Assembly: GCF_001644605.1 (NCBI RefSeq) | Contig: NZ_CP011388.1 | Span: 706,501 to 770,500 of the forward strand | Reading direction: 5' to 3' | DNA from: Paenibacillus swuensis | GTDB lineage: Bacteria; Bacillota; Bacilli; Paenibacillales; DY6 | DNA: 64,000 nucleotides | Shown here: positions 17,974 through 26,463 of the stretch, piece by piece | How positions within the stretch are numbered: the stretch's first letter is position 1 | How the letters are laid out: every line of letters begins with the position of its first letter | The notes under the pieces: model-generated | Seen by the model: only the letters and a program-made list of their open reading frames with translations | Databases searched by the model: none | What the model was told of the DNA's origin: nothing | Position numbers and translations under genes: made by a program

Positions 17974-18969
17974 TTACTTATAAGCAGCGATCACATCATC
18001 CAGCCTGCGATCCATTGAAATCGGACCGGCGTTCATCCAGTGCGTTCCTGTCAGGAGCACGGCTTTGTCATTTTTAATAGCAGCTACCTTGCCAAGCAAG
18101 GGATCTTTCTTCCAATCCGCTAACACTTTGGCAGGATCTTTCGAGGAAAACAGGAGGATATTTTCCGGATTTTCAGTTACAAAAGCTTCCGTGCTCACCA
18201 TACCCGCCCAACCCTCAGGAACGATGGGAGAAGGCTTGATGCCAAGCTCGTAATAGAGCACATCCGCGTAGCTAAGCGGTCCGCCAATGGCGAGTTCTTT
18301 AGCGGATAGATCCGTGTGAACCCATACCGCATCTGGAATGGTTACCGCCGCTTTACCTTGTTCTACCTTATCCTTAAGCCCGTTAAGGATCTCAGCTGCT
18401 TTCTCTTCTTTACCGAATACAACTGCTAGGTTCTGAAAGATTGTGCGCCAATCTTCTTTGGAACCATCTATTATAATGGTTGGCGCGATCTGGGTAAGCT
18501 TCTCATATTGGTCCTTCTGATCAATGGATGCGATGATCAGGTCCGGCTTCAGGCTGAGCACCTGCTCCAGGTTGGGACGATAATCGGTCATTGGAAGCGG
18601 CGTGACTTCGGAACCAAGTTCAAGATAAGGCGCTGTAGTCACTTTACCGGAACCTACCCAGTCAATGGCCGTCGCGCCAACAAGCGGTGCATTCAACGCC
18701 TTCAGGTAATCCGTTGCATAGCCCACATCTACCACACGCTTTGGCATAGCAGGTATTGTGGTTTCGCCCAAAGCATGTGTAATTTTCTTAGGATATACCG
18801 CAGCGCTATTCGAGCTGTTAGTGTCCGTCTCATCAACCGGCTTCGAGTCGTTGGCAGTATTGCCTGCATTGGCATTCGTGTTGGTCGCTGTATTCGTGTT
18901 ATTGCCGTTCGCGCACCCTACTACGAATAAGATGGCTATTAATGTGAGGACCAGCAGTGTTCTCTTCAT
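17974..18969 (-). CDS. Iron-siderophore ABC transporter substrate-binding lipoprotein
   Basis: A protein of 331 residues. The lipobox ILFVVGC gives a lipid-modified Cys19, followed by a Thr/Asn/Ala-rich linker to about residue 55. The rest is a class III (FecB/FhuD-like, PF01497) binding protein: ITHALGETTIPAMPKRVV at the start of the first lobe, LSLKPDLIIASIDQKDQYEK, the long bridging helix, and TEAFVTENPENILLFSSKDP with PISMDRRLDDVIAAYK at the end. It captures ferric siderophore (type unknown) at the cell surface and hands it to a permease. No permease or ATPase gene is nearby, so it must use components encoded elsewhere. A Fur-box-like site upstream suggests iron repression. Confidence 0.9.
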   Translation of the reverse strand: MKRTLLVLTLIAILFVVGCANGNNTNTATNTNANAGNTANDSKPVDETDTNSSNSAAVYPKKITHALGETTIPAMPKRVVDVGYATDYLKALNAPLVGATAIDWVGSGKVTTAPYLELGSEVTPLPMTDYRPNLEQVLSLKPDLIIASIDQKDQYEKLTQIAPTIIIDGSKEDWRTIFQNLAVVFGKEEKAAEILNGLKDKVEQGKAAVTIPDAVWVHTDLSAKELAIGGPLSYADVLYYELGIKPSPIVPEGWAGMVSTEAFVTENPENILLFSSKDPAKVLADWKKDPLLGKVAAIKNDKAVLLTGTHWMNAGPISMDRRLDDVIAAYK

Positions 18970-18988
18970 TGTAAAATACCCCTTTAAT

Positions 18989-19007
18989 AATAATGATAAT
19001 CAGTCTC
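18989..19007 (-). promoter_or_regulatory. Fur-box-like site
   Basis: The plus strand reads AATAATGATAATCAGTCTC, which matches about 15 of 19 positions of the classical Fur consensus GATAATGATAATCATTATC. It lies 20-38 bases upstream of the siderophore-binding protein start, where Fur binding would block transcription or its initiation. Confidence 0.7.
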
Positions 19008-19150
19008 ATTATAAGGGTGAATGATGTACTTGTCTATGTTAATATTTTTATGCGCTAACGAATCCAATACACGCTAATTGCCCCTTTTCCGCCCCCTCGC
19101 CGTTCTAAACATTCCTGTATGAGCTAAGAAATGAGCTTGGACAAAAAACA

Positions 19151-19218
19151 GGAGCGCCTTGTATGATGGGGGTGTACGGGGTCATAGCCCTTAAGAAAAC
19201 CCATCAGGAGGCGCTCCA
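19151..19218 (+). promoter_or_regulatory. Inverted repeat covering the transposase ribosome site
   Basis: GGAGCGCCT at 19151-19159 is the exact reverse complement of AGGCGCTCC at 19210-19218. The second arm overlaps the AGGAGG ribosome site of the transposase (start 19221), so folding would hide it. This may limit transposase translation, especially from read-through transcripts, or may be part of the left end of the element. Confidence 0.55.
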
Positions 19219-19220
19219 TA

Positions 19221-20501
19221 ATGAATTTTACTAAAAAAGATCAAACAAATCAACGGATTGAACGAATCACCATGAAACATGCTGTCGTTGGAATCGACAT
19301 TGCTAAAGATGCACACGCTGCTCAAATTACGGACTACCGCGGTCGGGCACTTACCCCTCGTCATCTTGCTTTTACCAATACCCAGGAGGGGTATGAGAGA
19401 TTGCTTCGGTGGGTCAAGGATGTCCAGGCCAAGAAAGGGCTCTCCTATGTTGTTGTCGGGTTGGAACCTACAGGACATTACTGGTTTAATCTCGCCCATT
19501 GGCTTCGTGAGCAAGGTGTGAAAGTCGTTCTGGTCAATCCTGTAACGACTCATCGCAACAAGGAAAACCGCGACAACAGCCCTTCCAAGAACGACCCTAA
19601 AGACGCATTGGTCATCGCCGATGTGGTCAGCAGAGGATACTATACGGAGTACAACCCGCAAGCTGACACGTTTGAACAAATGAAGGCTATGGTAAGTCAG
19701 CGAGAGTTCTGGGTAAAGCAATCCGTCACTTACAAAAATCGCATCACGCGTTGGATCGACCTGTACTTCCCGGAGTTCAGTCAAGTGTTTCCCGACTGGA
19801 CTCGCCTCCGTTCACTGGCCACGCTCCGTATTTATCCCTTGCCTTCTGACCTGGTAAACATTTCGGCGGATCAGATATTAGATACATGGCGCGAGCAAGG
19901 AATGAAGCGAGTCGGAGGTGTAAGTGGCGTAGCCAAGGCGACAGAACTCCTGTCCGTTGCTCAGAGAAGTATTGGTAAAGCGAATGTCCCTGAAGAAGCT
20001 CGCCTAGAAATAAAATGCTTGTTGAAAGCGTATGATGAAGCTGTAGCCGCGCTTGATGCCATAGAACTCCACATGGAGACGTTGCTAGAGTCTCTGCCCC
20101 TTACGGAACAGCTCCAGAGCATTCACGGGCTTGGTTCCATGACCATTGCAACAATAATAGGCTGCGCGGGCGATCTTCGCCTTTATGCTCATGGACAGCA
20201 ACTCCTGCGGCGAGCCGGTCTTAATTTAGCGGAGTCAACATCCGGCAGGCATAAGGGTCAAATTAAACTTTCCAAACGCGGAGACGCAACCTTAAGAAAA
20301 CATTTCTTTTTAGCAGTGCTATGCCTGATCCGACAGCACCCGGACTTTAAAAGGTTTCATGAACACAATGTTAAAGTCAAAGGGATGAAGAAAATGGTGT
20401 CGGTGTTTAAACTCATTGGCAAGCTTGCCCGTATGATCGTGGGCATGATTCAGCGCGGTGAGTCGTACCGTTCGGATTTACATTTCCAAGCAGTAGCCTA
20501 A
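19221..20501 (+). CDS. IS110-family transposase (DEDD/RuvC-like plus Tnp domain)
   Basis: A protein of 426 residues from ATG 19221 with AGGAGG upstream; internal starts (for example residue 18) also exist. The N-terminal DEDD_Tnp_IS110 domain shows VVGIDIAKDAHAAQ (first Asp), VVGLEPTGHYW (Glu), and NDPKDALVIADVV (last Asp pair). The C-terminal Transposase_20 domain shows LQSIHGLGSMTIATIIG and RRAGLNLAESTSGRHKG, whose Ser in STSG corresponds to the catalytic serine region in this family. The enzyme is a recombinase that moves a circular element and is guided by an RNA encoded in the element in the cases studied. The gene is full length with no frameshift, so the copy may be active. Confidence 0.93.
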   Translation: MNFTKKDQTNQRIERITMKHAVVGIDIAKDAHAAQITDYRGRALTPRHLAFTNTQEGYERLLRWVKDVQAKKGLSYVVVGLEPTGHYWFNLAHWLREQGVKVVLVNPVTTHRNKENRDNSPSKNDPKDALVIADVVSRGYYTEYNPQADTFEQMKAMVSQREFWVKQSVTYKNRITRWIDLYFPEFSQVFPDWTRLRSLATLRIYPLPSDLVNISADQILDTWREQGMKRVGGVSGVAKATELLSVAQRSIGKANVPEEARLEIKCLLKAYDEAVAALDAIELHMETLLESLPLTEQLQSIHGLGSMTIATIIGCAGDLRLYAHGQQLLRRAGLNLAESTSGRHKGQIKLSKRGDATLRKHFFLAVLCLIRQHPDFKRFHEHNVKVKGMKKMVSVFKLIGKLARMIVGMIQRGESYRSDLHFQAVA

Positions 20502-20830
20502 TTCACGAACACGCAACACTATGAATATTGACTCATTCGCAGGATCTTACAATGCATAGAGAACCAAGTGTGGGATTCGTAAGGGCTTTGACCCATCTTC
20601 TAAACGCGACTGGTCTCCACGCCTTGGACAGGCATAACGAAGGAATGTAAGGGCAGTGACCCGTTGAGACATGGGAGGGTAAGCCTCCAAGGGACAAGTG
20701 GAGTGTGCACTATATGGAAACACTATTCGTGACTTCTATTCCTGCATGCCCAAGTTCATGTTTCGAGGCTGATCGCCCCATATTCCTACAATGTTGGTTT
20801 GTTCAAAGCGATGATATCCTGCGAATGAGT
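20502..20830 (+). ncRNA. Candidate IS110/IS1111 guide (bridge or seek) RNA region
   Basis: This stretch has no coding potential but clear structure. A perfect 15-base inverted repeat (ACTCATTCGCAGGAT at 20531-20545, its complement at 20816-20830) frames it. Inside, GTAAGGGC..TGACCC occurs twice (20579-20594 and 20647-20662, 2 mismatches in 16), and a small hairpin GGAGG/CCTCC lies at 20674-20688. IS1111-type members of the family encode their guide RNA in the 3' noncoding end, so this is the natural candidate. RNA limits and strand are not determined. Confidence 0.45.
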
Positions 20831-21031
20831 GAGGATTTATGAGAAAACCCCTTAAATACGAGGGAGGAATCCCAGCCACCTTATTACTTCATTTAACCCC
20901 TCATATAGCCCATTTCGCAGAAATAGCGTTGTATGGATTCGTTACATTTCCAAAAGGGTTCATTTGGGCCCAATAGCGTTACCTCAGTTCGTTAGAGATT
21001 CCTAACCCTACCCTAGCCTACCCTACCGCAC
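20831..21031. other. Spacer with a dispersed intergenic repeat module
   Basis: There is no gene here. TGGATTCGTTACATTT at 20934-20949 recurs, inverted, in the spacer at 27976-27991. Nothing else is recognisable. Confidence 0.5.
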
Positions 21032-21060
21032 CAAAAAAGCCGAGACCTAAGCCCCGGCTT
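21032..21060 (-). terminator. Terminator of the DUF3243 gene
   Basis: On the minus strand AAGCCGGG pairs with CTCGGCTT (8 bp, one G-U) and is followed by TTTTTTGG. It lies 38 bases after the stop at 21098. Confidence 0.8.
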
Positions 21061-21097
21061 CCATTACAATTACTATAGTAGTCTCACCCGCAACAAC

Positions 21098-21442
21098 TTA
21101 CTGCTTCGCTTGCGCCAAACGTACAAGCATATGCGCCAGCATGTGGCGTTGCTCCTCGTTGCCGACTTTCCACAGCTCTTGCAGCAGCTGCTCTTCCGCG
21201 TTGCGCGGCTCTTCGTGGTTCGCGAGATAATCCGCTACTTTCTCCGCTGTTGCAGCCAGTTGCTCTTCGCTCAGTCCGATCGCCTCGCCCATCTTGATCC
21301 GCTTAGCGAGATACCCGCGAAACTCTTCGAAATCGGCAAGAATGCGATCCTTATCTTTGGAACCCATACGTTCTACAACTTCGGTTACCTTATTCGTTTG
21401 GAGATCTCCGTCTTTCTCAATCACATGGTTATGTTCAGACAT
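21098..21442 (-). CDS. DUF3243 domain protein
   Basis: A protein of 114 residues from ATG 21442, chosen because GGAGG lies 9 bases upstream; an upstream in-frame start would add 16 residues without a good ribosome site. The C-terminal 80 residues match DUF3243 as I remember it: LADFEEFRGYLAKRIKMGEA, LSEEQLAATAEKVADYLANH, EEPRNAEEQLLQELWKVGNE and LAHMLVRLAQ. It is small, helical and cytoplasmic. The family is common in Bacillales; its function is unknown. It is monocistronic. Confidence 0.8.
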   Translation of the reverse strand: MSEHNHVIEKDGDLQTNKVTEVVERMGSKDKDRILADFEEFRGYLAKRIKMGEAIGLSEEQLAATAEKVADYLANHEEPRNAEEQLLQELWKVGNEEQRHMLAHMLVRLAQAKQ

Positions 21443-21549
21443 CTTTAACGCCTCCTTCAGATTGGTGTAACACTTATTACCTAACCGCAAAGGACACGCT
21501 CTGAACCAATAATGAGAGTTCTTTAATAAAATTTGTATAATCTTTGTAC

Positions 21550-22722
21550 TTAGTTTGTTTCCTTCAAAAGATTTCGATACTCCGTCGGCGTCATCCCGTA
21601 TTTTTTGCGAAACACCTGGGTGTAATGCCGCATATCCCCATAGCCGATCCGCTCCGCCACGTCGGCCAGCTTCAGTTGGGAGTTCTGCAGCAAGCCTTTG
21701 GATTGCTCCATGCGCAGGTGAGTCACGTACTCCTTATATCCCTGTCCGGTCTTCTGTTTAAACAACTGGCTGAAATACACCGGGTTCAAAAAAACGACAG
21801 CCGCCACCTTCTCCAACGATAAATCATCATGGTAATGCGTCCGAATATACTGGAGCGCGATCTCGATGGCTTTATCACTGCCGCGAACATCATGATCATA
21901 ATCGCGTAAAGCACAATCTTGGCGCATCTCGCGGACCTTATCCGGCACCCTTCGGTAATCCGAAATCAGATCCGAAACCATCACTTGGAACGGAACTTTC
22001 AGGTATCGTTTCAGATGAGCTTTCAACGCATCAGCCAGCACTTCCATCGTTGTTCCGCTCTCCAGCCGCACCAGACCCAGCAGGCTCTGATTGTCATAGG
22101 ACGCCACGAAACCCGCCCCATGCAGTTCAATCAGCTCCGACAACACATTTTCGATAATATAGTGCTCCAGATGCACGTTCTTGTCGCTGTCCATCTTCAC
22201 CATAATGAGGTGGAATTTCGGAAAATGCTTGATAAACTCATGCAGATCCAGCTTCCCGGTATCCAGTCCGGAGGCCCATCGCTGAAACACCGCTTCGCGC
22301 AAATACTTCAGGTTGCTCTTCCACAGATTCGCTTCTTTGTTCAGAGCACTCTCGCGCGCCAGCTCTTCACTGACACTCTCCACCAGCTCCACCAGCCGCT
22401 CTTTGCCTATAGGCTTCAACAAGTAATCTTTGGCCCCCAACCGCACAGCCTCCTGAGCATAGCTGAATTCGGAATGCGCTGAAACCACGATCCATTTCAC
22501 ATGCGGATACCGGTTCCGCGACAGACTCATCAGCTCCAGTCCCGTCATACCGGGCATCAGGATATCCGTCAGCACTACATCCACAGGGTGGCTGCGCAAA
22601 GCGGCCATCGCTTCTTCCGGTGAAGCCGCCAGCAAGATGGTATGCCCTGAATCGTGATGACTGATCGTGCGCTTGATCCCTTCGCGTATAATATGCTCGT
22701 CATCGACGATGAGAATGTTCAT
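21550..22722 (-). CDS. YesN-type response regulator (REC plus AraC HTH)
   Basis: A protein of 390 residues. The receiver domain (1-120) has the acidic pair in VDDEH, the phospho-acceptor Asp in VDVVLTDILMPGMTG (about 55) and Lys in DYLLKPIG. The middle (130-280) is a linker typical of YesN proteins. The C-terminal AraC-type double helix-turn-helix (about 290-390) shows YIRTHYHDDLSLEKVAAVVF, YFSQLFKQKTGQGYKEYV and ADVAERIGYGDMRHYTQVFR. Its start overlaps the kinase stop by 4 bases. It should be phosphorylated by that kinase and activate the sugar transporter operon of which it is the last gene. Confidence 0.93.
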   Translation of the reverse strand: MNILIVDDEHIIREGIKRTISHHDSGHTILLAASPEEAMAALRSHPVDVVLTDILMPGMTGLELMSLSRNRYPHVKWIVVSAHSEFSYAQEAVRLGAKDYLLKPIGKERLVELVESVSEELARESALNKEANLWKSNLKYLREAVFQRWASGLDTGKLDLHEFIKHFPKFHLIMVKMDSDKNVHLEHYIIENVLSELIELHGAGFVASYDNQSLLGLVRLESGTTMEVLADALKAHLKRYLKVPFQVMVSDLISDYRRVPDKVREMRQDCALRDYDHDVRGSDKAIEIALQYIRTHYHDDLSLEKVAAVVFLNPVYFSQLFKQKTGQGYKEYVTHLRMEQSKGLLQNSQLKLADVAERIGYGDMRHYTQVFRKKYGMTPTEYRNLLKETN

Positions 22723-24512
22723 TCCGTCTCTCCTCCTCCAAGCGGCGGCAGCGGCATCGATACCGTAACCGTGGTTCCCTCGCCGCGCACGCTTTCTACT
22801 TGTAAACCGTAACCTTCGCCAAACATCAGGACGAGTCTGCGATGCAGATTGGTCAAACCAATCCCTTTCCGTCCCCGGCGAACAGCAACCTCATCCACGA
22901 GCGTTTCCCCTAAAGACTCGCGCAATCGCCGCAACACCTCGGCTTCCATCCCGCAGCCGTTATCGGTTATGACGATGTTCAACCGATGCCCGTCGATGAC
23001 CGCGAACACCCGGATTTCCCCCGGTCTGCCGACCGGCTCCAACCCGTATTTGACCGCATTCTCGATAATCGGCTGCAGGGTCATCTTCGGCAGAATCATC
23101 TCGTTCCATCGCGCATCCACTTCAATCCTCGTCTGGATCCGCCCCTCTAGGCGGTAGCCGATGATGGATAAGTAGTGCTGAATCTGCTCCAGCTCCTCGC
23201 GCAAGGTCACATCCGCGCCCTCTTCCCAACGGGAGCTGTACTGAAACATGCGGGACAGCGATAACACGACCCGCCCCAGACGGTCGTTCTCCTTCTCATC
23301 CAGCATCCAATAAATCATATCCAGCGTGTTATACAGAAAATGCGGATTCACCTGGGACTGCAGCGCTTGCAATTGCGCGCTTTTCTCACTCATAGAGGAT
23401 ACCTTCACACGTTCAATCAGCTCATCCATCCGGTGCACCATATGGTTAAAGGAGGTCACAACGCTGTTGATCTCCTCATACGACCTCACGTTCACCATGC
23501 CCCGGAAGTTCCCGTTCTCCACTTGTCTCATCTGCCGAATGAGACGTTTGAGCGGATTGGAGATGGTACGCGATACGAACGTGGCGAGCAACACCGACAG
23601 GACAACCAACACCGAGACCACGAGAATGAAATACTGTTTCGTTTCGTTCAGCTCCACGTTCAGATCCTTGTTCGGCGTCACACTCAGCACGGTCCATGGT
23701 GCATTCGACGGTTTAGCCGCTACGATGAGCTCCTCCGGCCCCTGCTCCAGAAGCGGCTGGCGCCCGCCCGAATTGCGAATATATTTGCGCAATGCGGAAG
23801 GCACCTCCGTCGATGGTGTGTTGGAGGCCATAATTCGGCCATCCTCATCAATCACGTAGGATTGACTGCCCGGCCCCAGGCTCAGGTTGGACAACGCCGA
23901 AAGGATCGGCTCCGAGAACACCTCGAAGAGCACGACCCCTACCGGACGATTGTTGTACACATCATAAATCTGGCGGCCGAACGAGAACACGGAGCGATTC
24001 ACCGACTTGTCGATTAAGGACGACTTGTTGACGCCCAACCACACCATTTCTCCGCCGGAATTCCGCAACTGGTCCACCCAAGGGGCGGATTTATAGTTGA
24101 GATCAATGACGTTCAGATAATTTTGGTAACTGTAGATGCGGTCCGAATTCGTAATGATATGAATGCCCAGTAAATCATCCCGGGAGAAATAAATCGTACC
24201 CAACATATTCGTAATCGTCCGCTCATTAATGACGCTAACCGCGGGATTCTGGTCCTTCGTTTCCCGCAGCAGCCGCTGCAAATCCACATTACCGCTGATG
24301 GATTTACTTAATCCGTCATAGCCGTTCAGCAGGAGATCGAACAGGCCTACCGTTTGGGAAATGCTTTTGCGCGAAATCTCGCCGATCTTGGATTGAATCT
24401 GATCCGTTGAAAATCGATAGAACAGCGCACTGATAATCATCAGCAAACCCAGCATCCCGAACAGAAATAAGAGAAATAAACGATTGTGTATCGTATGAAA
24501 ACCGCGAATCAT
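22719..24512 (-). CDS. YesM-type sensor histidine kinase
   Basis: A protein of 597 residues from ATG 24512, which has GAGAGGGG 9 bases upstream; an earlier start at 24563 is possible. Membrane segments lie near residues 9-30 and 285-308 and enclose a dCache-like extracellular sensor domain. A HAMP domain follows (RTISNPLKRLIRQMRQVENG). The kinase core begins with LQALQSQVNPHFLYNTLDMI (phospho-acceptor His in NPHFLYN), and the ATPase domain has PIIENAVKYGL, ITDNGCGM and GKGIGLTNLHRRL. YesM kinases sense sugars or oligosaccharides, often together with a solute-binding protein, and such a protein is encoded three genes upstream in the same operon. Confidence 0.92.
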   Translation of the reverse strand: MIRGFHTIHNRLFLLFLFGMLGLLMIISALFYRFSTDQIQSKIGEISRKSISQTVGLFDLLLNGYDGLSKSISGNVDLQRLLRETKDQNPAVSVINERTITNMLGTIYFSRDDLLGIHIITNSDRIYSYQNYLNVIDLNYKSAPWVDQLRNSGGEMVWLGVNKSSLIDKSVNRSVFSFGRQIYDVYNNRPVGVVLFEVFSEPILSALSNLSLGPGSQSYVIDEDGRIMASNTPSTEVPSALRKYIRNSGGRQPLLEQGPEELIVAAKPSNAPWTVLSVTPNKDLNVELNETKQYFILVVSVLVVLSVLLATFVSRTISNPLKRLIRQMRQVENGNFRGMVNVRSYEEINSVVTSFNHMVHRMDELIERVKVSSMSEKSAQLQALQSQVNPHFLYNTLDMIYWMLDEKENDRLGRVVLSLSRMFQYSSRWEEGADVTLREELEQIQHYLSIIGYRLEGRIQTRIEVDARWNEMILPKMTLQPIIENAVKYGLEPVGRPGEIRVFAVIDGHRLNIVITDNGCGMEAEVLRRLRESLGETLVDEVAVRRGRKGIGLTNLHRRLVLMFGEGYGLQVESVRGEGTTVTVSMPLPPLGGGETE

Positions 24513-24583
24513 CGCTCTAACCCCTCTCGAACTGCTGTATCCGCCTCCCATCTTAGCATACACCTGTGAAGCTGGAAATAAGC

Positions 24584-25483
24584 CTACCCTTTCACCGCGC
24601 CCGCGACCATCCCTTTGGTGATTTTCTCCGACAACAAGAAGTAGATCAGGATGACCGGAGCCGCGCCCATCACGAGATACGCGCCAATCGCGCCATAATT
24701 GACCGAATACTGACTCACGAAGGAGAATACCCCGAATGGCAATGTCTTGAGCGACGCCGAAGAGATGAACGTGGCCGCCAGAATGTACTCATTCCAGATT
24801 TGGATAAACGTCAGGATACACACCGTCATCATCGGCGGAACCGAAATCGGCACGATAATGGAGAGGAACGTGCGATACGTATTGGCTCCGTCCATAACCG
24901 CCGACTCCTCGATCTCCGCGGGAATCGTGCGCATGAATCCGCTGAGGATAAACACCGCGATCGGAATCTGGAAGGCGATATACGGCAGGATCAGGGATAG
25001 ATGGGTGTTGAGAATGTCTACTTTTTTGAACATGACCATCAGGGGCAGTAACGTTGCTTGTAACGGAATCATCATCCCGAGCAAAAAAATGATCATGATC
25101 AGGTTTCCATAACGGAACCGGAACCGGGTAATCGCATACGCCACCATGGAACTGAGAAGGATGACGCATACCATTGTAATGGAAGTGATTTTGATCGAAT
25201 TCAGTAAAGATTGCAGGTAATGTCCGCCCTCGTATGCCGCTTGATAGTTGCTCCACAGAAACTCCGCCGGCAAGGCGAAGAAGTTTCCGGACAGGATTTC
25301 TTCGTTATTTTTCAATGAGTAGAACAAGAGCCATACCAGAGGGTAAAGCTGTGTAATGAACAACACCGTGAACAGAATCATCGCCGCGAGCTTTCCCAGG
25401 GACCAGGGTCCGCGCCGACGTGTAACGCTAGGTTGTTTCGCTGTAGAAGTAGTAGTTGCTGCAGTTCCAACGGTACCGTTCAT
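24584..25483 (-). CDS. CUT1 sugar ABC transporter permease (MalG type)
   Basis: A protein of 299 residues with six predicted membrane segments (about 30-52, 92-113, 125-148, 158-180, 205-228, 265-285). The EAA loop that contacts the ATPase is EIEESAVMDGANTYRTFLSI. The C-terminal KITKGMVAGAVKG is typical of MalG-like permeases. The 18-base gap to the other permease indicates one transcript. No ATPase gene is in the operon, which is usual for Bacillales CUT1 systems that share a common MsmX-type ATPase. Confidence 0.92.
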   Translation of the reverse strand: MNGTVGTAATTTSTAKQPSVTRRRGPWSLGKLAAMILFTVLFITQLYPLVWLLFYSLKNNEEILSGNFFALPAEFLWSNYQAAYEGGHYLQSLLNSIKITSITMVCVILLSSMVAYAITRFRFRYGNLIMIIFLLGMMIPLQATLLPLMVMFKKVDILNTHLSLILPYIAFQIPIAVFILSGFMRTIPAEIEESAVMDGANTYRTFLSIIVPISVPPMMTVCILTFIQIWNEYILAATFISSASLKTLPFGVFSFVSQYSVNYGAIGAYLVMGAAPVILIYFLLSEKITKGMVAGAVKG

Positions 25484-25501
25484 AAATCGATGCTCCCTTC
25501 C

Positions 25502-26392
25502 TTAAGACAGTTTATTTTCCACGCGGCGGAACAAAGTGTTAATCAGAATTGTGGCGCTCAGGCAGAGCACAACCAGGAACGTTGCCAAGGCGGAACCGTA
25601 CCCGTATTTCATGGACAAGAAGGACATGTTGTACATATGGGTGGCGATGACATCCGTAGCATGCGCGGGACCGCCGCCGGTCATGACCATAATCATATCG
25701 AACGACTGCAGGGAACCGATAAAGGCAAGCACGACCGAGATTTTGAAGATCGGCACCACCATCGGGAACGTGATGTAACGATCCGCTTTAAACCCGTCGG
25801 CGCCGTCGATCTTGGCTGCTTCGTAAATTTCAGCGGGAATGTTCTGAATACCGGTAAACTGAATGAGCAGGTGATAGCCGAGATACTGCCACAGCGCGAC
25901 AAAATACAACGCGTACATCGCAACCTTCGGTTCGGTCAGCCAGGAATGCGTCCAGCTCTCAAGTCCAAAAGTGATGAGCACCTGGTTAAGCATACCGCCC
26001 ATGGAGGCCGGATTATAGATGGTTTTCCACAATTGGCCGATAATGACCACGGAAAGGATGACAGGCATGAAATAACTGGATACCAAGAAGTTCGGGCGTT
26101 TAATATAACGGTTTAACAGAATAGCCAGCATCAGCGCCAGCGGAATCTCCAGCATGGAGAAGAGGGCGAACATCAATGTACGCTTCACCGAAGGCCAGAA
26201 CACCGGATCCGCGGTAAACATGTGCTTAAAGTTATCGAGTCCGATAAAGGTGGAAGTACCGATGCCGTTCCAATCCAAAGTGGAGCTGTACATGGAAACC
26301 AAGATGGGTACGAATACGAGACATACATAAAGCAGCAGACACGGCAGCACGAACACTGCGATGGTCGCCTTGGAAACTTTCAACACGTTCAT
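25502..26392 (-). CDS. CUT1 sugar ABC transporter permease (MalF type)
   Basis: A protein of 296 residues with six predicted membrane segments and the usual MalF-type start IAVFVLPCLLLYVCLVFVPI. The EAA loop is EIYEAAKIDGADGFKADRYI. YSSTLDWNGIGTSTFIGLDN is the conserved periplasm-facing region after the first segment. It forms the membrane channel with the downstream MalG-type protein. AGGAGG precedes the start. A hairpin at 26423-26450 separates it from the binding-protein gene. Confidence 0.92.
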   Translation of the reverse strand: MNVLKVSKATIAVFVLPCLLLYVCLVFVPILVSMYSSTLDWNGIGTSTFIGLDNFKHMFTADPVFWPSVKRTLMFALFSMLEIPLALMLAILLNRYIKRPNFLVSSYFMPVILSVVIIGQLWKTIYNPASMGGMLNQVLITFGLESWTHSWLTEPKVAMYALYFVALWQYLGYHLLIQFTGIQNIPAEIYEAAKIDGADGFKADRYITFPMVVPIFKISVVLAFIGSLQSFDMIMVMTGGGPAHATDVIATHMYNMSFLSMKYGYGSALATFLVVLCLSATILINTLFRRVENKLS

Positions 26393-26422
26393 GGCAGTCC
26401 GCCTCCTGATCTAGAAATGAAA

Positions 26423-26450
26423 GTGAGAGAAGACCGAAGTCCCCTCCCAC
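26423..26450 (-). promoter_or_regulatory. Intercistronic hairpin with UUCG loop
   Basis: On the minus strand GTGGGAGGGGAC pairs with GTCTTCTCTCAC over 12 positions (three G-U pairs) and closes a TTCG tetraloop with C-G. It has no T tract. It lies between the binding-protein stop and the permease start, where such hairpins protect the upstream mRNA from 3' decay or reduce downstream expression. Confidence 0.65.
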
Positions 26451-26463
26451 CTGTTGGTTAATC

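Larger units (their letters stand above)
19151..20850 (+). mobile_element. IS110-family insertion sequence (ends approximate)
   Basis: The element contains one transposase gene and a noncoding stretch of about 330 bases after it. IS110 elements lack ordinary terminal inverted repeats and do not make clear target duplications, so the ends cannot be fixed from one copy; the limits given cover the 5' inverted repeat and the 3' inverted repeat. It sits between the siderophore-binding gene and the DUF3243 gene and breaks no visible gene. Confidence 0.6.
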
